NCBI GenBank assembly: GCA_036265615.1
Contig: DATAOT010000200.1
Coordinates: 1-16,563, forward strand
DNA: 16,563 bases
Direction: 5' to 3'
Origin: DATAFF01 sp036265615
GTDB lineage: Bacteria > Pseudomonadota > Alphaproteobacteria > Rhizobiales > Aestuariivirgaceae
The notes under the pieces are model-generated. The model saw only the letters and a list, made by a program, of their open reading frames with translations. It made no database searches and was not told the DNA's origin. Below, piece by piece: positions 1 through 6,887 of this stretch. Made by a program: the position numbers and the translations under genes. The first letter of the stretch is position 1, and each line of letters opens with the position of its first letter.

Positions 1-1655
1 TGCGCCCGTGCGGGATCGTTGAGCACACGGCGATAGACCCGCCAGTTGCGATAGAAAAGCGAGCCATAGACCCACAGCTTGCGCAGGGTCTCGCCGGCAA
101 GCTTGGGATACCAGATCAGCGGATTCTCGATCGGCAGCCCCGGCCGGCGATCGAGCCGGTTCTTCATTCGCACGATGCCGCCCTCGAGGGGGTGAACGCC
201 CTCGGCCGCGAACAGCAGTTGGAACTCGCTCCAGAAGCTCAGAATCCTGATCAGCTTCTTGCGGTTGTTGGGTTTGCGCGCCGCATGACGGCGCAGCACC
301 GTCTCGAGATGGGCAGGATCGAACCAGCTCTGCCAGGCGGCGTGATAGGCCTCCTCCCACTCGGCATCCGACATCTTGGGATGATGCGTCACCCGCTTGT
401 TGAGGTTGTATTTGTTGAGATCGGGGTCCATCCAGACGCCGGCCTCGAGCATCTTCTTGTGATCCTCCGAGCCGGGCAGCGGCGTCAAGAAGAAGAACTC
501 GAGGATGTCGACGGGGAGCTCCTTCTTGATGATCTCGACATCGCGCAGAATCGATTCCTTGGTGTCGGCCGGGAAGCCGAGGATATAGCCGGCGTAGGTG
601 ATCACTCCATGAGCGCGCCATTTCTGGAGCATGCGACGGTATTCGGTAATCTTGTTCTGGCGCTTCTTGGCCGCCATCAGATTGTCGGGATTGATGTTCT
701 CGAGCCCGATGAACACCCGCCGCACTCCGGCCGCCGCCGCCTTCTCGATGAAGTTCGGCGTCTTGTGACACATGGTGTCGACCTGGATGATGAGCGAGAG
801 CGGAAAATTGTGAGCGCGCTTCAAGGCGATCATCCGGTCGAGCAGGATCTCCCAGTCTTTGTTGCGGGCAAAATTGTCATCGGTGATGAAGAAGGAATGG
901 ATGCCCTGGGCTTGGTTCTCCATGATGATCCGCTCGAGATCATCCGGCGAGCGGAAGCGGCTCTTGCGGCCCTGCACGTTGATGATGGTGCAGAAAGAGC
1001 ATTGGAACGGGCAACCGCGGCCGAGATCGAAGCTCGAGAACTCCGAGCTGACCTTGGCAGTGGCGCTGCGCGGCAGGAAGGGCGTCGGCTCGCCTTCGAG
1101 CGCGGGCAGGTCGTTCATGAAATTGTAGAGCGGCGACAGCCTGTCGTTGAAGGCGTCGATCAGCAGCTGATCGAGGCGACCGCACTCCGCCTCGCCGGCG
1201 AACAGCGCGATGCCAGCGCTCTGCGCCTCGACGATTTCAGGCGGCAGCGCCGGAAGCATCGCCAGACAACCGGAAACGTGAAAGCCTCCTATCGCCACCG
1301 GAACCCCTGCCCTGGCGATCGGACGGGCCAGGTCCACGGCCCGGGGGAACTGGTTCGATTGCACCCCCACGATCGCCACAAGACCGCGTCCGCCAGAGCT
1401 CGCGATCTCGGCGATGATGCGGTCCGTCTCGATGCGGGTGTTGGTCTCGTCCAGCGCCTCGATGACGATCTCGGTTGCCTCACCCAGGATCTTGCGGCGC
1501 CGGGCATCGTCGGCGAGGCCATATACCGCCGCCAGCGTGTTCGAGGGCACATAGGAACTCAGCCATCGAATCGGATAGCCGTCATCGTCATAATGCGACG
1601 GCTTGATGAGGACCACGCGGAACACCGAGCCTGCAGCCATCTTGACCCCGCTCAT
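1..1655 (-). CDS. B12-binding-type radical SAM protein (C-terminus cut by window edge)
   Basis: A continuous reading frame runs from the ATG at 1655 off the left edge, giving 551 residues with no stop. The centre holds the radical SAM cluster motif CPFQCSFC (C215, C219, C222), which binds a [4Fe-4S] cluster and S-adenosylmethionine. Residues about 12-165 look like the Rossmann-type cobalamin-binding domain found ahead of many radical SAM cores, ending in a GGFHVS stretch near 123-128. No DxHxxG motif is visible, as expected for base-off binders of this class. Residues 205-400 form the core, including the FITDDNFARN and GYILGFPADT segments. The basic C-terminal part (about 440-551) resembles the extension in B12-radical SAM proteins of uncertain function. 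The start at residue 1 is not firm: no clear ribosome site precedes it and M6 (1640) is an alternative. The family makes methylations or rearrangements on unreactive carbons; the substrate is unknown. It lies 128 bp downstream of the asparagine synthetase on the same strand. Confidence 0.88.
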   Translation of the reverse strand, partial: MSGVKMAAGSVFRVVLIKPSHYDDDGYPIRWLSSYVPSNTLAAVYGLADDARRRKILGEATEIVIEALDETNTRIETDRIIAEIASSGGRGLVAIVGVQSNQFPRAVDLARPIARAGVPVAIGGFHVSGCLAMLPALPPEIVEAQSAGIALFAGEAECGRLDQLLIDAFNDRLSPLYNFMNDLPALEGEPTPFLPRSATAKVSSEFSSFDLGRGCPFQCSFCTIINVQGRKSRFRSPDDLERIIMENQAQGIHSFFITDDNFARNKDWEILLDRMIALKRAHNFPLSLIIQVDTMCHKTPNFIEKAAAAGVRRVFIGLENINPDNLMAAKKRQNKITEYRRMLQKWRAHGVITYAGYILGFPADTKESILRDVEIIKKELPVDILEFFFLTPLPGSEDHKKMLEAGVWMDPDLNKYNLNKRVTHHPKMSDAEWEEAYHAAWQSWFDPAHLETVLRRHAARKPNNRKKLIRILSFWSEFQLLFAAEGVHPLEGGIVRMKNRLDRRPGLPIENPLIWYPKLAGETLRKLWVYGSLFYRNWRVYRRVLNDPARA

Positions 1656-1727
1656 GAAAATCGGCCGATGGCGATTTAGATGACGGACAAGGTGCTCAAA
1701 ACAGGGCGAAGCCAGACTATTGAACAG

Positions 1728-1758
1728 CTGTTGCCGGTTTTTCGCCCAACTGTTGCCG
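1728..1758 (-). promoter_or_regulatory. Direct repeat pair upstream of the radical SAM gene
   Basis: The nine bases CTGTTGCCG occur at 1728-1736 and again at 1750-1758, exactly 22 bp apart, about two helical turns. The first copy overlaps the palindrome ACAGCTGT. On the transcribed strand the pair reads as two CGGCAACAG units, 73-103 bp ahead of the start at 1655. Such spacing suits a regulator binding the same face of the helix, but no regulator can be assigned and chance is possible. The rest of the 128-bp intergenic stretch shows no convincing promoter or terminator. Confidence 0.3.
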
Positions 1759-1783
1759 AACAGGCACAGAAATACCCACAAAA

Positions 1784-3712
1784 CTAGGCCGCCAACCGGT
1801 AGCGGTCATTGAGGACGGCGGCACTGGTCAGCATCATCAACAGCTGATCGGTCGCAACCCGGCTCCCTTGATCCGTGCGCGGAAGGTCGTCGAGCAGCCT
1901 GATCACCTGTTTCTGGTCGAAGAACGGCATGGCGCCGAAGCCTTTGCCGCGCAAGGTGTCCTGGACCAGAGCACTCAGCCCCTGGTCCGGATTGAGTGTC
2001 GCGGGCGGGCTCAGGAAAGGATGCTTCTGGCGGTGATAAACGGTCGCGGTGAGGACGTCGCGGGCTGCTTCCCGGAGCACGAACTTTTCCGTCATCCCAC
2101 GGATCTTCTGCGCTACCGGCTGCGATCGGATGACCTCCACGACATGGTGGTCGAGGAAGGGCACCCGGCCCTCGATGGAATGCGCCATCTCCATGCGGTC
2201 CCCGAGCATGGTCAAGATATAGTTGGGCAGGGCCGTCTTGGCCCACAGATAGAGCGACTGGTTGAGCGGCTCGCGACCGGCGAGCTGGCCATGGACATCG
2301 ACATCGCTCATCAATGCCCGGAAGCTCTCGCGGCTGCCGAAACGTCCGAGGAAGGGCTCGGACAGGAGCGGCCGCATCCGCTCGGCCCGCGCCGAGAATG
2401 TCTCGATCCATGACGGCACGAAGCCCAGAAGCCGCCGCACCGTATCGAGCGATCCCGCCTTGCCATCGGGCAGGAGCAGCCCGCGGGACACCGTGTTGAG
2501 CCTGTTGAGCTCCTCGAGCAGCGCTTCGACGTCGGAATCGTTCTGCCCTTCACGATTGTAGAGCAGCATGTCGCGCCGGAAATGCGCGTAGCCGCCGAGG
2601 ATCTCGTCGGATCCCTCGCCGGTCATGACGACCTTGTAGCCGGCGTTGCGCACCGCCCGGCTCAGGAGATATTTGGCCACGCCATGGGCGTTGAAGCAGA
2701 GCGTCTCGCTCTGTGCGATGGCATCAGCGAAGTGGTCCGCGAGATCCGCCTGCCTGATCGGAATGGGATAGAACTCGGCACCGGCCCGCCTGGCCATCTC
2801 TTCGGCGATCGCACCCTCGTCATATTCGTTGCGGTCGAAGGTGAGCGTGAAGGCACGGATCGGTTCGGGATGGTGCCGCGCCGCAAGGCCGAGGACCGAG
2901 CAGGAATCGAGCCCGCCGCTCAGATAGCAGCCGACCGGAACATCGGCCCTGAGCCGGAGGCGAACCGCCTCTTCGAGCGCCGAGCGAAACTCGGCCGCAT
3001 AGTCGGCGTCGGAGCGATGCTGGCGTGAATCATTCTGCTTCGGATAGTCGAAATCCCAATAGCGCGCCACCCCGAGGTGCCGGTCGGTCGCGACGAGATA
3101 ATGGCCGGGCGGCACCTGGAACACGCCCTCGAACAGCGTGCGCATCTGATGACCACCCGATTCGAGAGCGTAATAGAGAGACTCGGCGTCCCAGCGCGCC
3201 GGCACGCCGGCGGCGAACAGCGCCTTCACCTCGGAGGCAAGATAAAGCGTGTCGTCATGCCAGGAATAGAACAGCGGCTTGATGCCGAAACGGTCGCGTG
3301 CTGCGAACAGCATGCGGTTGCGCTCGTCGAACAGCACGAGCGCGAATTCGCCGCGCAGATGGTGCACGCATTGTGGTCCGAGATCTTCATAGAGATGTAG
3401 GGCGATCTCGCTGTCCGATCGCGTGCGCAGGCGGTGGCCGGCGGCGGTGAGCGCGCGCTGCTGCGCCTCGTAGCCGTAAAATTCGCCATTCACGATGATG
3501 CGGGTCCGTTCGTCCTCGCTGGCGATCGGCTGATGCCCGGTCTCGAGATCGATGATGCTGAGCCGCGCATGGCCCAGGCCTGTGCGACCATCCTGGGCAA
3601 CCCAGTGGCGCTGCCCGTCCGGGCCGCGATGGTGAAGGCTCGCAGTGGCGCGCTCGAGCGCACTTTGCGAAATCGGTTTGCGGCGAGAGAAAATTGCGAC
3701 GATACCGCACAT
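1784..3712 (-). CDS. asnB: Asparagine synthetase, glutamine-hydrolysing (AsnB family)
   Basis: The 642-residue protein starts MCGIVAIFS. Cys2 becomes the N-terminal nucleophile of a class II glutamine amidotransferase after Met removal. Supporting residues are R50, the NGE motif at 75-77 and SDSE at 100-103. The C-terminal half is the ATP-pyrophosphatase synthetase domain, with the P-loop SGGLDS at 265-270 and a GEGSDE motif further on. The reaction is aspartate + glutamine + ATP to asparagine + glutamate + AMP + PPi in the cytoplasm. Relatives amidate other carboxylates or sit in exopolysaccharide and natural-product clusters. The frame is open to 3775, but I chose 3712 because Met-Cys is obligatory and a GGACAGG ribosome site precedes it. 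Length fits the longer AsnB type (about 630-650). It is separated from the operon upstream by a terminator-like hairpin. Housekeeping versus specialised function is unresolved, and the nearby radical SAM gene leaves a biosynthetic role open. Confidence 0.9.
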   Translation of the reverse strand: MCGIVAIFSRRKPISQSALERATASLHHRGPDGQRHWVAQDGRTGLGHARLSIIDLETGHQPIASEDERTRIIVNGEFYGYEAQQRALTAAGHRLRTRSDSEIALHLYEDLGPQCVHHLRGEFALVLFDERNRMLFAARDRFGIKPLFYSWHDDTLYLASEVKALFAAGVPARWDAESLYYALESGGHQMRTLFEGVFQVPPGHYLVATDRHLGVARYWDFDYPKQNDSRQHRSDADYAAEFRSALEEAVRLRLRADVPVGCYLSGGLDSCSVLGLAARHHPEPIRAFTLTFDRNEYDEGAIAEEMARRAGAEFYPIPIRQADLADHFADAIAQSETLCFNAHGVAKYLLSRAVRNAGYKVVMTGEGSDEILGGYAHFRRDMLLYNREGQNDSDVEALLEELNRLNTVSRGLLLPDGKAGSLDTVRRLLGFVPSWIETFSARAERMRPLLSEPFLGRFGSRESFRALMSDVDVHGQLAGREPLNQSLYLWAKTALPNYILTMLGDRMEMAHSIEGRVPFLDHHVVEVIRSQPVAQKIRGMTEKFVLREAARDVLTATVYHRQKHPFLSPPATLNPDQGLSALVQDTLRGKGFGAMPFFDQKQVIRLLDDLPRTDQGSRVATDQLLMMLTSAAVLNDRYRLAA

Positions 3713-3796
3713 TTCGACCTGTCCTATCAATGCCTTGCCTCGAATCGACGGGGACGATAGAGGTCCATTCCACAACAGGAGATGAACGGACTGCGC

Positions 3797-3829
3797 AAAA
3801 CAACAGCAGGCGGCGCGCGCGCCGCCTGC
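3797..3829 (-). terminator. Rho-independent-type terminator closing the eight-gene operon
   Basis: Positions 3806-3829 form a perfect 24-nt GC-rich palindrome with arms GCAGGCGGCGCG and CGCGCCGCCTGC. On the minus strand it is followed by the T-rich tract TGTTGTTTT. It lies 31 bp past the stop of the GMC dehydrogenase gene at 3860 and ahead of the asparagine synthetase start at 3712. This is the expected place for a transcript end. The perfect symmetry leaves almost no loop, so the real RNA hairpin would open a few central pairs. The T tract is interrupted by G, so efficiency is uncertain. Confidence 0.65.
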
Positions 3830-3859
3830 CGTCGATCGCTGCTGACCGCTGGCTGCGGG

Positions 3860-5431
3860 CTAGAGGTTCCCCTTGCTCATCTCCGATGAAATATGGTCGG
3901 CCTGACGCAAGGCGAGCGCCACGATGGTGAGGGTCGGGTTCTCCGCCGCCCCAGTGGTGAACTGGCTGCCATCCGAGATGAAAAGGTTCTTGATGTCGTG
4001 GGTGCGGCCGTTCCTGTCCACCACGCCGTCCTGCGGCTTCTCGCTCATGCGGTTGGTGCCGAGATTGTGCGTGGACGGATAGGGTGGCGTGCGGAACGTC
4101 CTTACGGCACCCGCCGCCTTGTAGACCTCCTCGCCCTGCCCATAGGCATGGTCGCGCATGGCCTTGTCATTGACATGGTCGTCGTAATGGACATCCGGAA
4201 CCGGCAGACCGTGCTGGTCCTTCTCGGAGGCATGCAGGGTCACCGCATTGCTCTCCTGCGGCATGTCCTCGCCGACCAGCCACATGCCTGCCATCTTGTC
4301 GTAATTGTCGAGCCACGAGGCATGTTCCTTGCCCCATGATCCGGGATTGAGGAAGGCGGCCATGAACGGCAGTCCGAGCGACAGCGTCTCCATCTCGAAA
4401 CCACCGACAAAGCCGCGCTCCGGGTTGTGCCCGGCCTCGTCCTGGATGATGCCGGCCATCGTCGTGCCGCGATACATGTGCACCGGCTTTTCGAAAGCTG
4501 CATAAACCGAGCCGGTCATGTGCCGCATGTAGTTCCTACCGACCTGGCCGGAGGAGTTGGCCAGACCATTGGGGAACATCGATGAGGCCGAGTTCAGCAG
4601 CAGCCGTGGGCTTTCGATGCTGTTGCCCGCCACACAGACGACCCGCGCTTTCTGGCGATGCTGCTGGCCATCGCTGTCCGCATAGACGACGCCGGTGATC
4701 TTGCCCGAGGCATCGTGCTCGATCTTCAGCACCTGCGCGTTCGGCCGCACCTCGAGATTGCCGGTTTTTTCGCCCTTGGGAATTTCGACATAGAGCGTCG
4801 ACCATTTGGCGCCCGACTTGCAACCCTGGAAGCAGAAACCGATCTGCTGGCACGAGCCGCGGCCGTCGCGCGGCTGCGAGTTGATGGCCATGCGGCCGGT
4901 GTGGACTTCCTTGTAGCCGAGCTTTTTGGCGCCGGCTTCGAGCACCTTGAAGTTGTTGTTGCCGGGGAGACCGGGAATGCCATGGGTGCGGGTAACACCC
5001 ATGCGGTCCTCGGCCTTGGAGTACCAAGGGTCCATCTCGGCACTGTCGAGCGGCCAGTCGAGCAGATTGGCGCCCTCGATCGCGCCATAGGTGCTGCGCG
5101 CCTTCCACTCATGATCCTGGAACCGCAGGCTTGCTCCGGCCCAATGGATGGTCGAGCCGCCGACTGCCTTGACGATCCAGGCGGGAAGGCCGGAAAAGTC
5201 CTTGGCTACCCGCCAGGTTCCCGAGGTCGTGCGCTTGTCCAGCCATGAGATCAGGCTGAAGGAGCCCCACTCGTCATTCTGGAAGTCCGGGATCTCATGC
5301 CGTCCGCCGGCCTCGAGGATCAAGGTCTTGACGCCCTTCATCGCCAGCTCTGCACCGAGCGTTCCGCCGCCTGCGCCGGAGCCGATCACCACGACGACGC
5401 CATCATCGTTGACATCGAATTTCGCAGTCAT
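3860..5431 (-). CDS. GMC-type FAD dehydrogenase, large (alpha) subunit, gluconate/sorbitol dehydrogenase-like
   Basis: The 523-residue protein has the N-terminal FAD site GSGAGGGTLGAELA (about 17-30) and the second flavin motif GGSTIHWAGA (91-100). At the C-terminus are the catalytic-type His in STHNLGTNRM (H455) and Asn in ENPTLTI (N498), the GMC His-Asn pair. Cysteines C194, C200 and C204 (CQQIGFCFQGC) resemble the [3Fe-4S] site of bacterial FAD-dependent glucose and fructose dehydrogenases, which passes electrons from FAD to a cytochrome subunit. Such enzymes oxidise a sugar, polyol or alcohol at the periplasmic face. This protein has no signal peptide, which fits co-export with the Tat-targeted partner encoded 15 bp upstream. 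A GAGG ribosome site precedes the ATG at 5431. It is the last gene before the terminator. The substrate cannot be told from the sequence; 'gluconate 2-dehydrogenase' would be a family name only. Confidence 0.88.
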   Translation of the reverse strand: MTAKFDVNDDGVVVVIGSGAGGGTLGAELAMKGVKTLILEAGGRHEIPDFQNDEWGSFSLISWLDKRTTSGTWRVAKDFSGLPAWIVKAVGGSTIHWAGASLRFQDHEWKARSTYGAIEGANLLDWPLDSAEMDPWYSKAEDRMGVTRTHGIPGLPGNNNFKVLEAGAKKLGYKEVHTGRMAINSQPRDGRGSCQQIGFCFQGCKSGAKWSTLYVEIPKGEKTGNLEVRPNAQVLKIEHDASGKITGVVYADSDGQQHRQKARVVCVAGNSIESPRLLLNSASSMFPNGLANSSGQVGRNYMRHMTGSVYAAFEKPVHMYRGTTMAGIIQDEAGHNPERGFVGGFEMETLSLGLPFMAAFLNPGSWGKEHASWLDNYDKMAGMWLVGEDMPQESNAVTLHASEKDQHGLPVPDVHYDDHVNDKAMRDHAYGQGEEVYKAAGAVRTFRTPPYPSTHNLGTNRMSEKPQDGVVDRNGRTHDIKNLFISDGSQFTTGAAENPTLTIVALALRQADHISSEMSKGNL

Positions 5432-5446
5432 GTTCAGCCTCGTGAG

Positions 5447-5989
5447 TTAGAGCCAGGCCACATCGTTGAAGCCGCGGTTGATATAACCGCCCTTCGATGC
5501 GGACTCGCCTTCATAGCCGAACAGCGGCCACACCTCCTTGTTGTTGTAGATGCCGGTGACGAGATTGCCCCGCACTTTCTGGAAAAATGCGCTGCTCTCG
5601 ATGTCATTGAGCAGCGAGGTACGGTCCTCTTCGCTGTCGATGGCGAGGTATTTGCCGCCCTTGGCCTTGATGGCCGCTTCGTCGAGCGCCGCGACTCCGT
5701 CCTCGAGCGTGCTTTTCACATCCTCGCCGGCCTTGGCGGCGGCATCGAGGACCGATACTGCCGCGGCATAGAATTTGTCCTCCAGGCGCGCATGTGGATA
5801 GATATCGCGTGACATCTGGACGAGCGTCGCGAAAGTGTCCGGCTGCAACGTTTCGGCGGTCGCCGACCATGCGCTGCGACGTCCGAGGATCATTCCCGCC
5901 GGCGTGATCGCCGCAACAATGAGACCGGATCCCGCTGATTTGAGTATCGTCCGCCGGGTCAGACCGGCGTGCTTGCCGCTTTCTGTCAT
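5447..5989 (-). CDS. Gluconate 2-dehydrogenase subunit 3-like small (gamma) subunit with Tat signal
   Basis: The 180-residue protein begins with a twin-arginine signal: TRRTILKSAG at 11-20, a hydrophobic stretch about 21-36, and a likely cleavage near residues 42-46. The mature part is acidic and helical, as in the small subunits of membrane-associated FAD dehydrogenases. These subunits fold with the large subunit and carry it across the membrane by the Tat pathway. A very good ribosome site, AGGGAGGAG, precedes the ATG at 5989. The stop lies 15 bp before the start of the GMC subunit, so the two are surely co-translated from one mRNA. Family assignment rests on the Tat signal, size, the DTFATLVQMSRDIYPH-type start of the mature domain, and the neighbour. 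Confidence 0.83.
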   Translation of the reverse strand: MTESGKHAGLTRRTILKSAGSGLIVAAITPAGMILGRRSAWSATAETLQPDTFATLVQMSRDIYPHARLEDKFYAAAVSVLDAAAKAGEDVKSTLEDGVAALDEAAIKAKGGKYLAIDSEEDRTSLLNDIESSAFFQKVRGNLVTGIYNNKEVWPLFGYEGESASKGGYINRGFNDVAWL

Positions 5990-6033
5990 GAGCTCCTCCC
6001 TGAGGCAGCCGGGGTCTTCTGCCCCGCTCGGCG

Positions 6034-6429
6034 CTATTTGTATCGGCCGTGTCGCTGCAGCACTTCGATCTTGTACCCGTCCGGGTCCTGGAGGAAGAAA
6101 AATTTTGCCATGAGGCGGCCGTCGCGGTGGAACTCCTTCACTGCACCGGGCGAGAGCCCAAGCCCTTCGAGCCGCTGGTGCTCCGCATCGACATTGTCGA
6201 CCGCGACCGCGAGGTGGCCATAACCGGACGCATGAGCATAGGGTTCGGTGCGGCCGTGATTGATGGTGAGTTCCACCTCGAAATCCGACTCCGGCGCACG
6301 CATGTAGATCAACGTGAAGTCGTCAAACGGAAATCGGTCGGCGATTTCGAGGCCGAGGGCCTGACGATAGAAGTCCACCGACTTCTTCTCGTCGAGCACG
6401 CGGATCATCATGTGAATCGGCTTGGCCAT
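6034..6429 (-). CDS. gloA: Glyoxalase I-like protein (vicinal oxygen chelate family)
   Basis: The 131-residue protein carries two beta-alpha-beta-beta-beta modules. The four metal ligands fall where glyoxalase I has them: H6 (IHMMIRV), E53 (FEVELTIN), H72 (GYGHLAVAV) and E122 (DPDGYKIEVL). E. coli GloA uses H5, E56, H74 and E122. Glyoxalase I turns the glutathione hemithioacetal of methylglyoxal into S-lactoylglutathione. A ribosome site (AAGGGAGCG) precedes the ATG at 6429. The gene sits between the cytochrome c gene (19-bp gap) and the small dehydrogenase subunit (44-bp gap), inside a periplasmic dehydrogenase module, though it has no signal peptide itself. It may detoxify a reactive aldehyde product, or be a divergent VOC isomerase such as an acyl-CoA epimerase. 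The conserved ligands favour the glyoxalase reading. Confidence 0.8.
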   Translation of the reverse strand: MAKPIHMMIRVLDEKKSVDFYRQALGLEIADRFPFDDFTLIYMRAPESDFEVELTINHGRTEPYAHASGYGHLAVAVDNVDAEHQRLEGLGLSPGAVKEFHRDGRLMAKFFFLQDPDGYKIEVLQRHGRYK

Positions 6430-6448
6430 GGCAGCGCTCCCTTGCCCG

Positions 6449-6835
6449 TCATTGTGGTTTCAGCGTCGCAAGATACCCGATGATGGAGGTTCTGACCGCC
6501 GGGTCGGGCTGCTTGTACATCATGTAGCTGTCGGGGATGACCGATTGCGGGTCGGTGATCCATTGATCAAGCTTTTCGGGACTCCAGTCGAATGTCGCGG
6601 CCTTGAGCCCGTTCGAATACGGAAAATTCTCGATCTTGCCTGCCTTGCGCCCGACCACGCCTTCCAGATACGGGCCCTGGCGCAGCGGCTCGGTTCTGCT
6701 CACCACATGGCATACGCCGCAATTTCTTTCGAACAGGGCCTTGCCATCGTCTGCCGAGGCGCTTGCGCAAAGGCCCAGGCTGGCGAGCAGCAGGAGATAT
6801 GCGCTGTTCACGCAAAAGTGACGCACGGCTATCAT
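6449..6835 (-). CDS. Class I monoheme cytochrome c, periplasmic
   Basis: The 128-residue protein has a signal peptide (basic N-terminus, hydrophobic 11-23, likely cleavage after ASA near 28). It has a single haem-binding CGVCH (C39, C42, H43). The GPYLEGVVGRKAGKIENFPYSNGLK stretch is typical of cytochrome c2/c-552-like proteins. The distal methionine is in PDSYMMYK. The frame is open upstream to 7075, but that part overlaps the mutase gene. The ATG at 6835 follows an AGAGGAG ribosome site and starts the signal peptide, so I use it. By neighbourhood it should accept electrons from the GMC/small-subunit dehydrogenase and pass them to a terminal oxidase. Known relatives of this dehydrogenase usually use a membrane-anchored triheme subunit, so a lone monoheme carrier is a departure. 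Confidence 0.88.
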   Translation of the reverse strand: MIAVRHFCVNSAYLLLLASLGLCASASADDGKALFERNCGVCHVVSRTEPLRQGPYLEGVVGRKAGKIENFPYSNGLKAATFDWSPEKLDQWITDPQSVIPDSYMMYKQPDPAVRTSIIGYLATLKPQ

Positions 6836-6887
6836 GAACGCTCCTCTGCATCCACCTGGGATACCAGATCGGAGCGTCATGCCGGCG

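Noticed and set aside
1660..1669. ATCGGCCGAT palindrome followed by T's as a terminator on the minus strand
   Set aside because: Only 10 bp, with no loop, and it sits directly against the radical SAM start codon. More likely chance.
192..1679. Long plus-strand open frame of 495 codons
   Set aside because: It is antisense to the radical SAM gene, whose minus-strand frame holds the CxxxCxxC motif. The plus-strand product has no recognisable domain.
3713..3775. N-terminal extension of the asparagine synthetase
   Set aside because: The 21 extra residues would bury the obligatory N-terminal cysteine nucleophile, and a ribosome site precedes the internal Met-Cys start.
3860..5431. Naming the GMC protein gluconate 2-dehydrogenase, glucose dehydrogenase or sorbitol dehydrogenase
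   Set aside because: The motifs fix the family only. No residue visible here identifies the sugar or alcohol.
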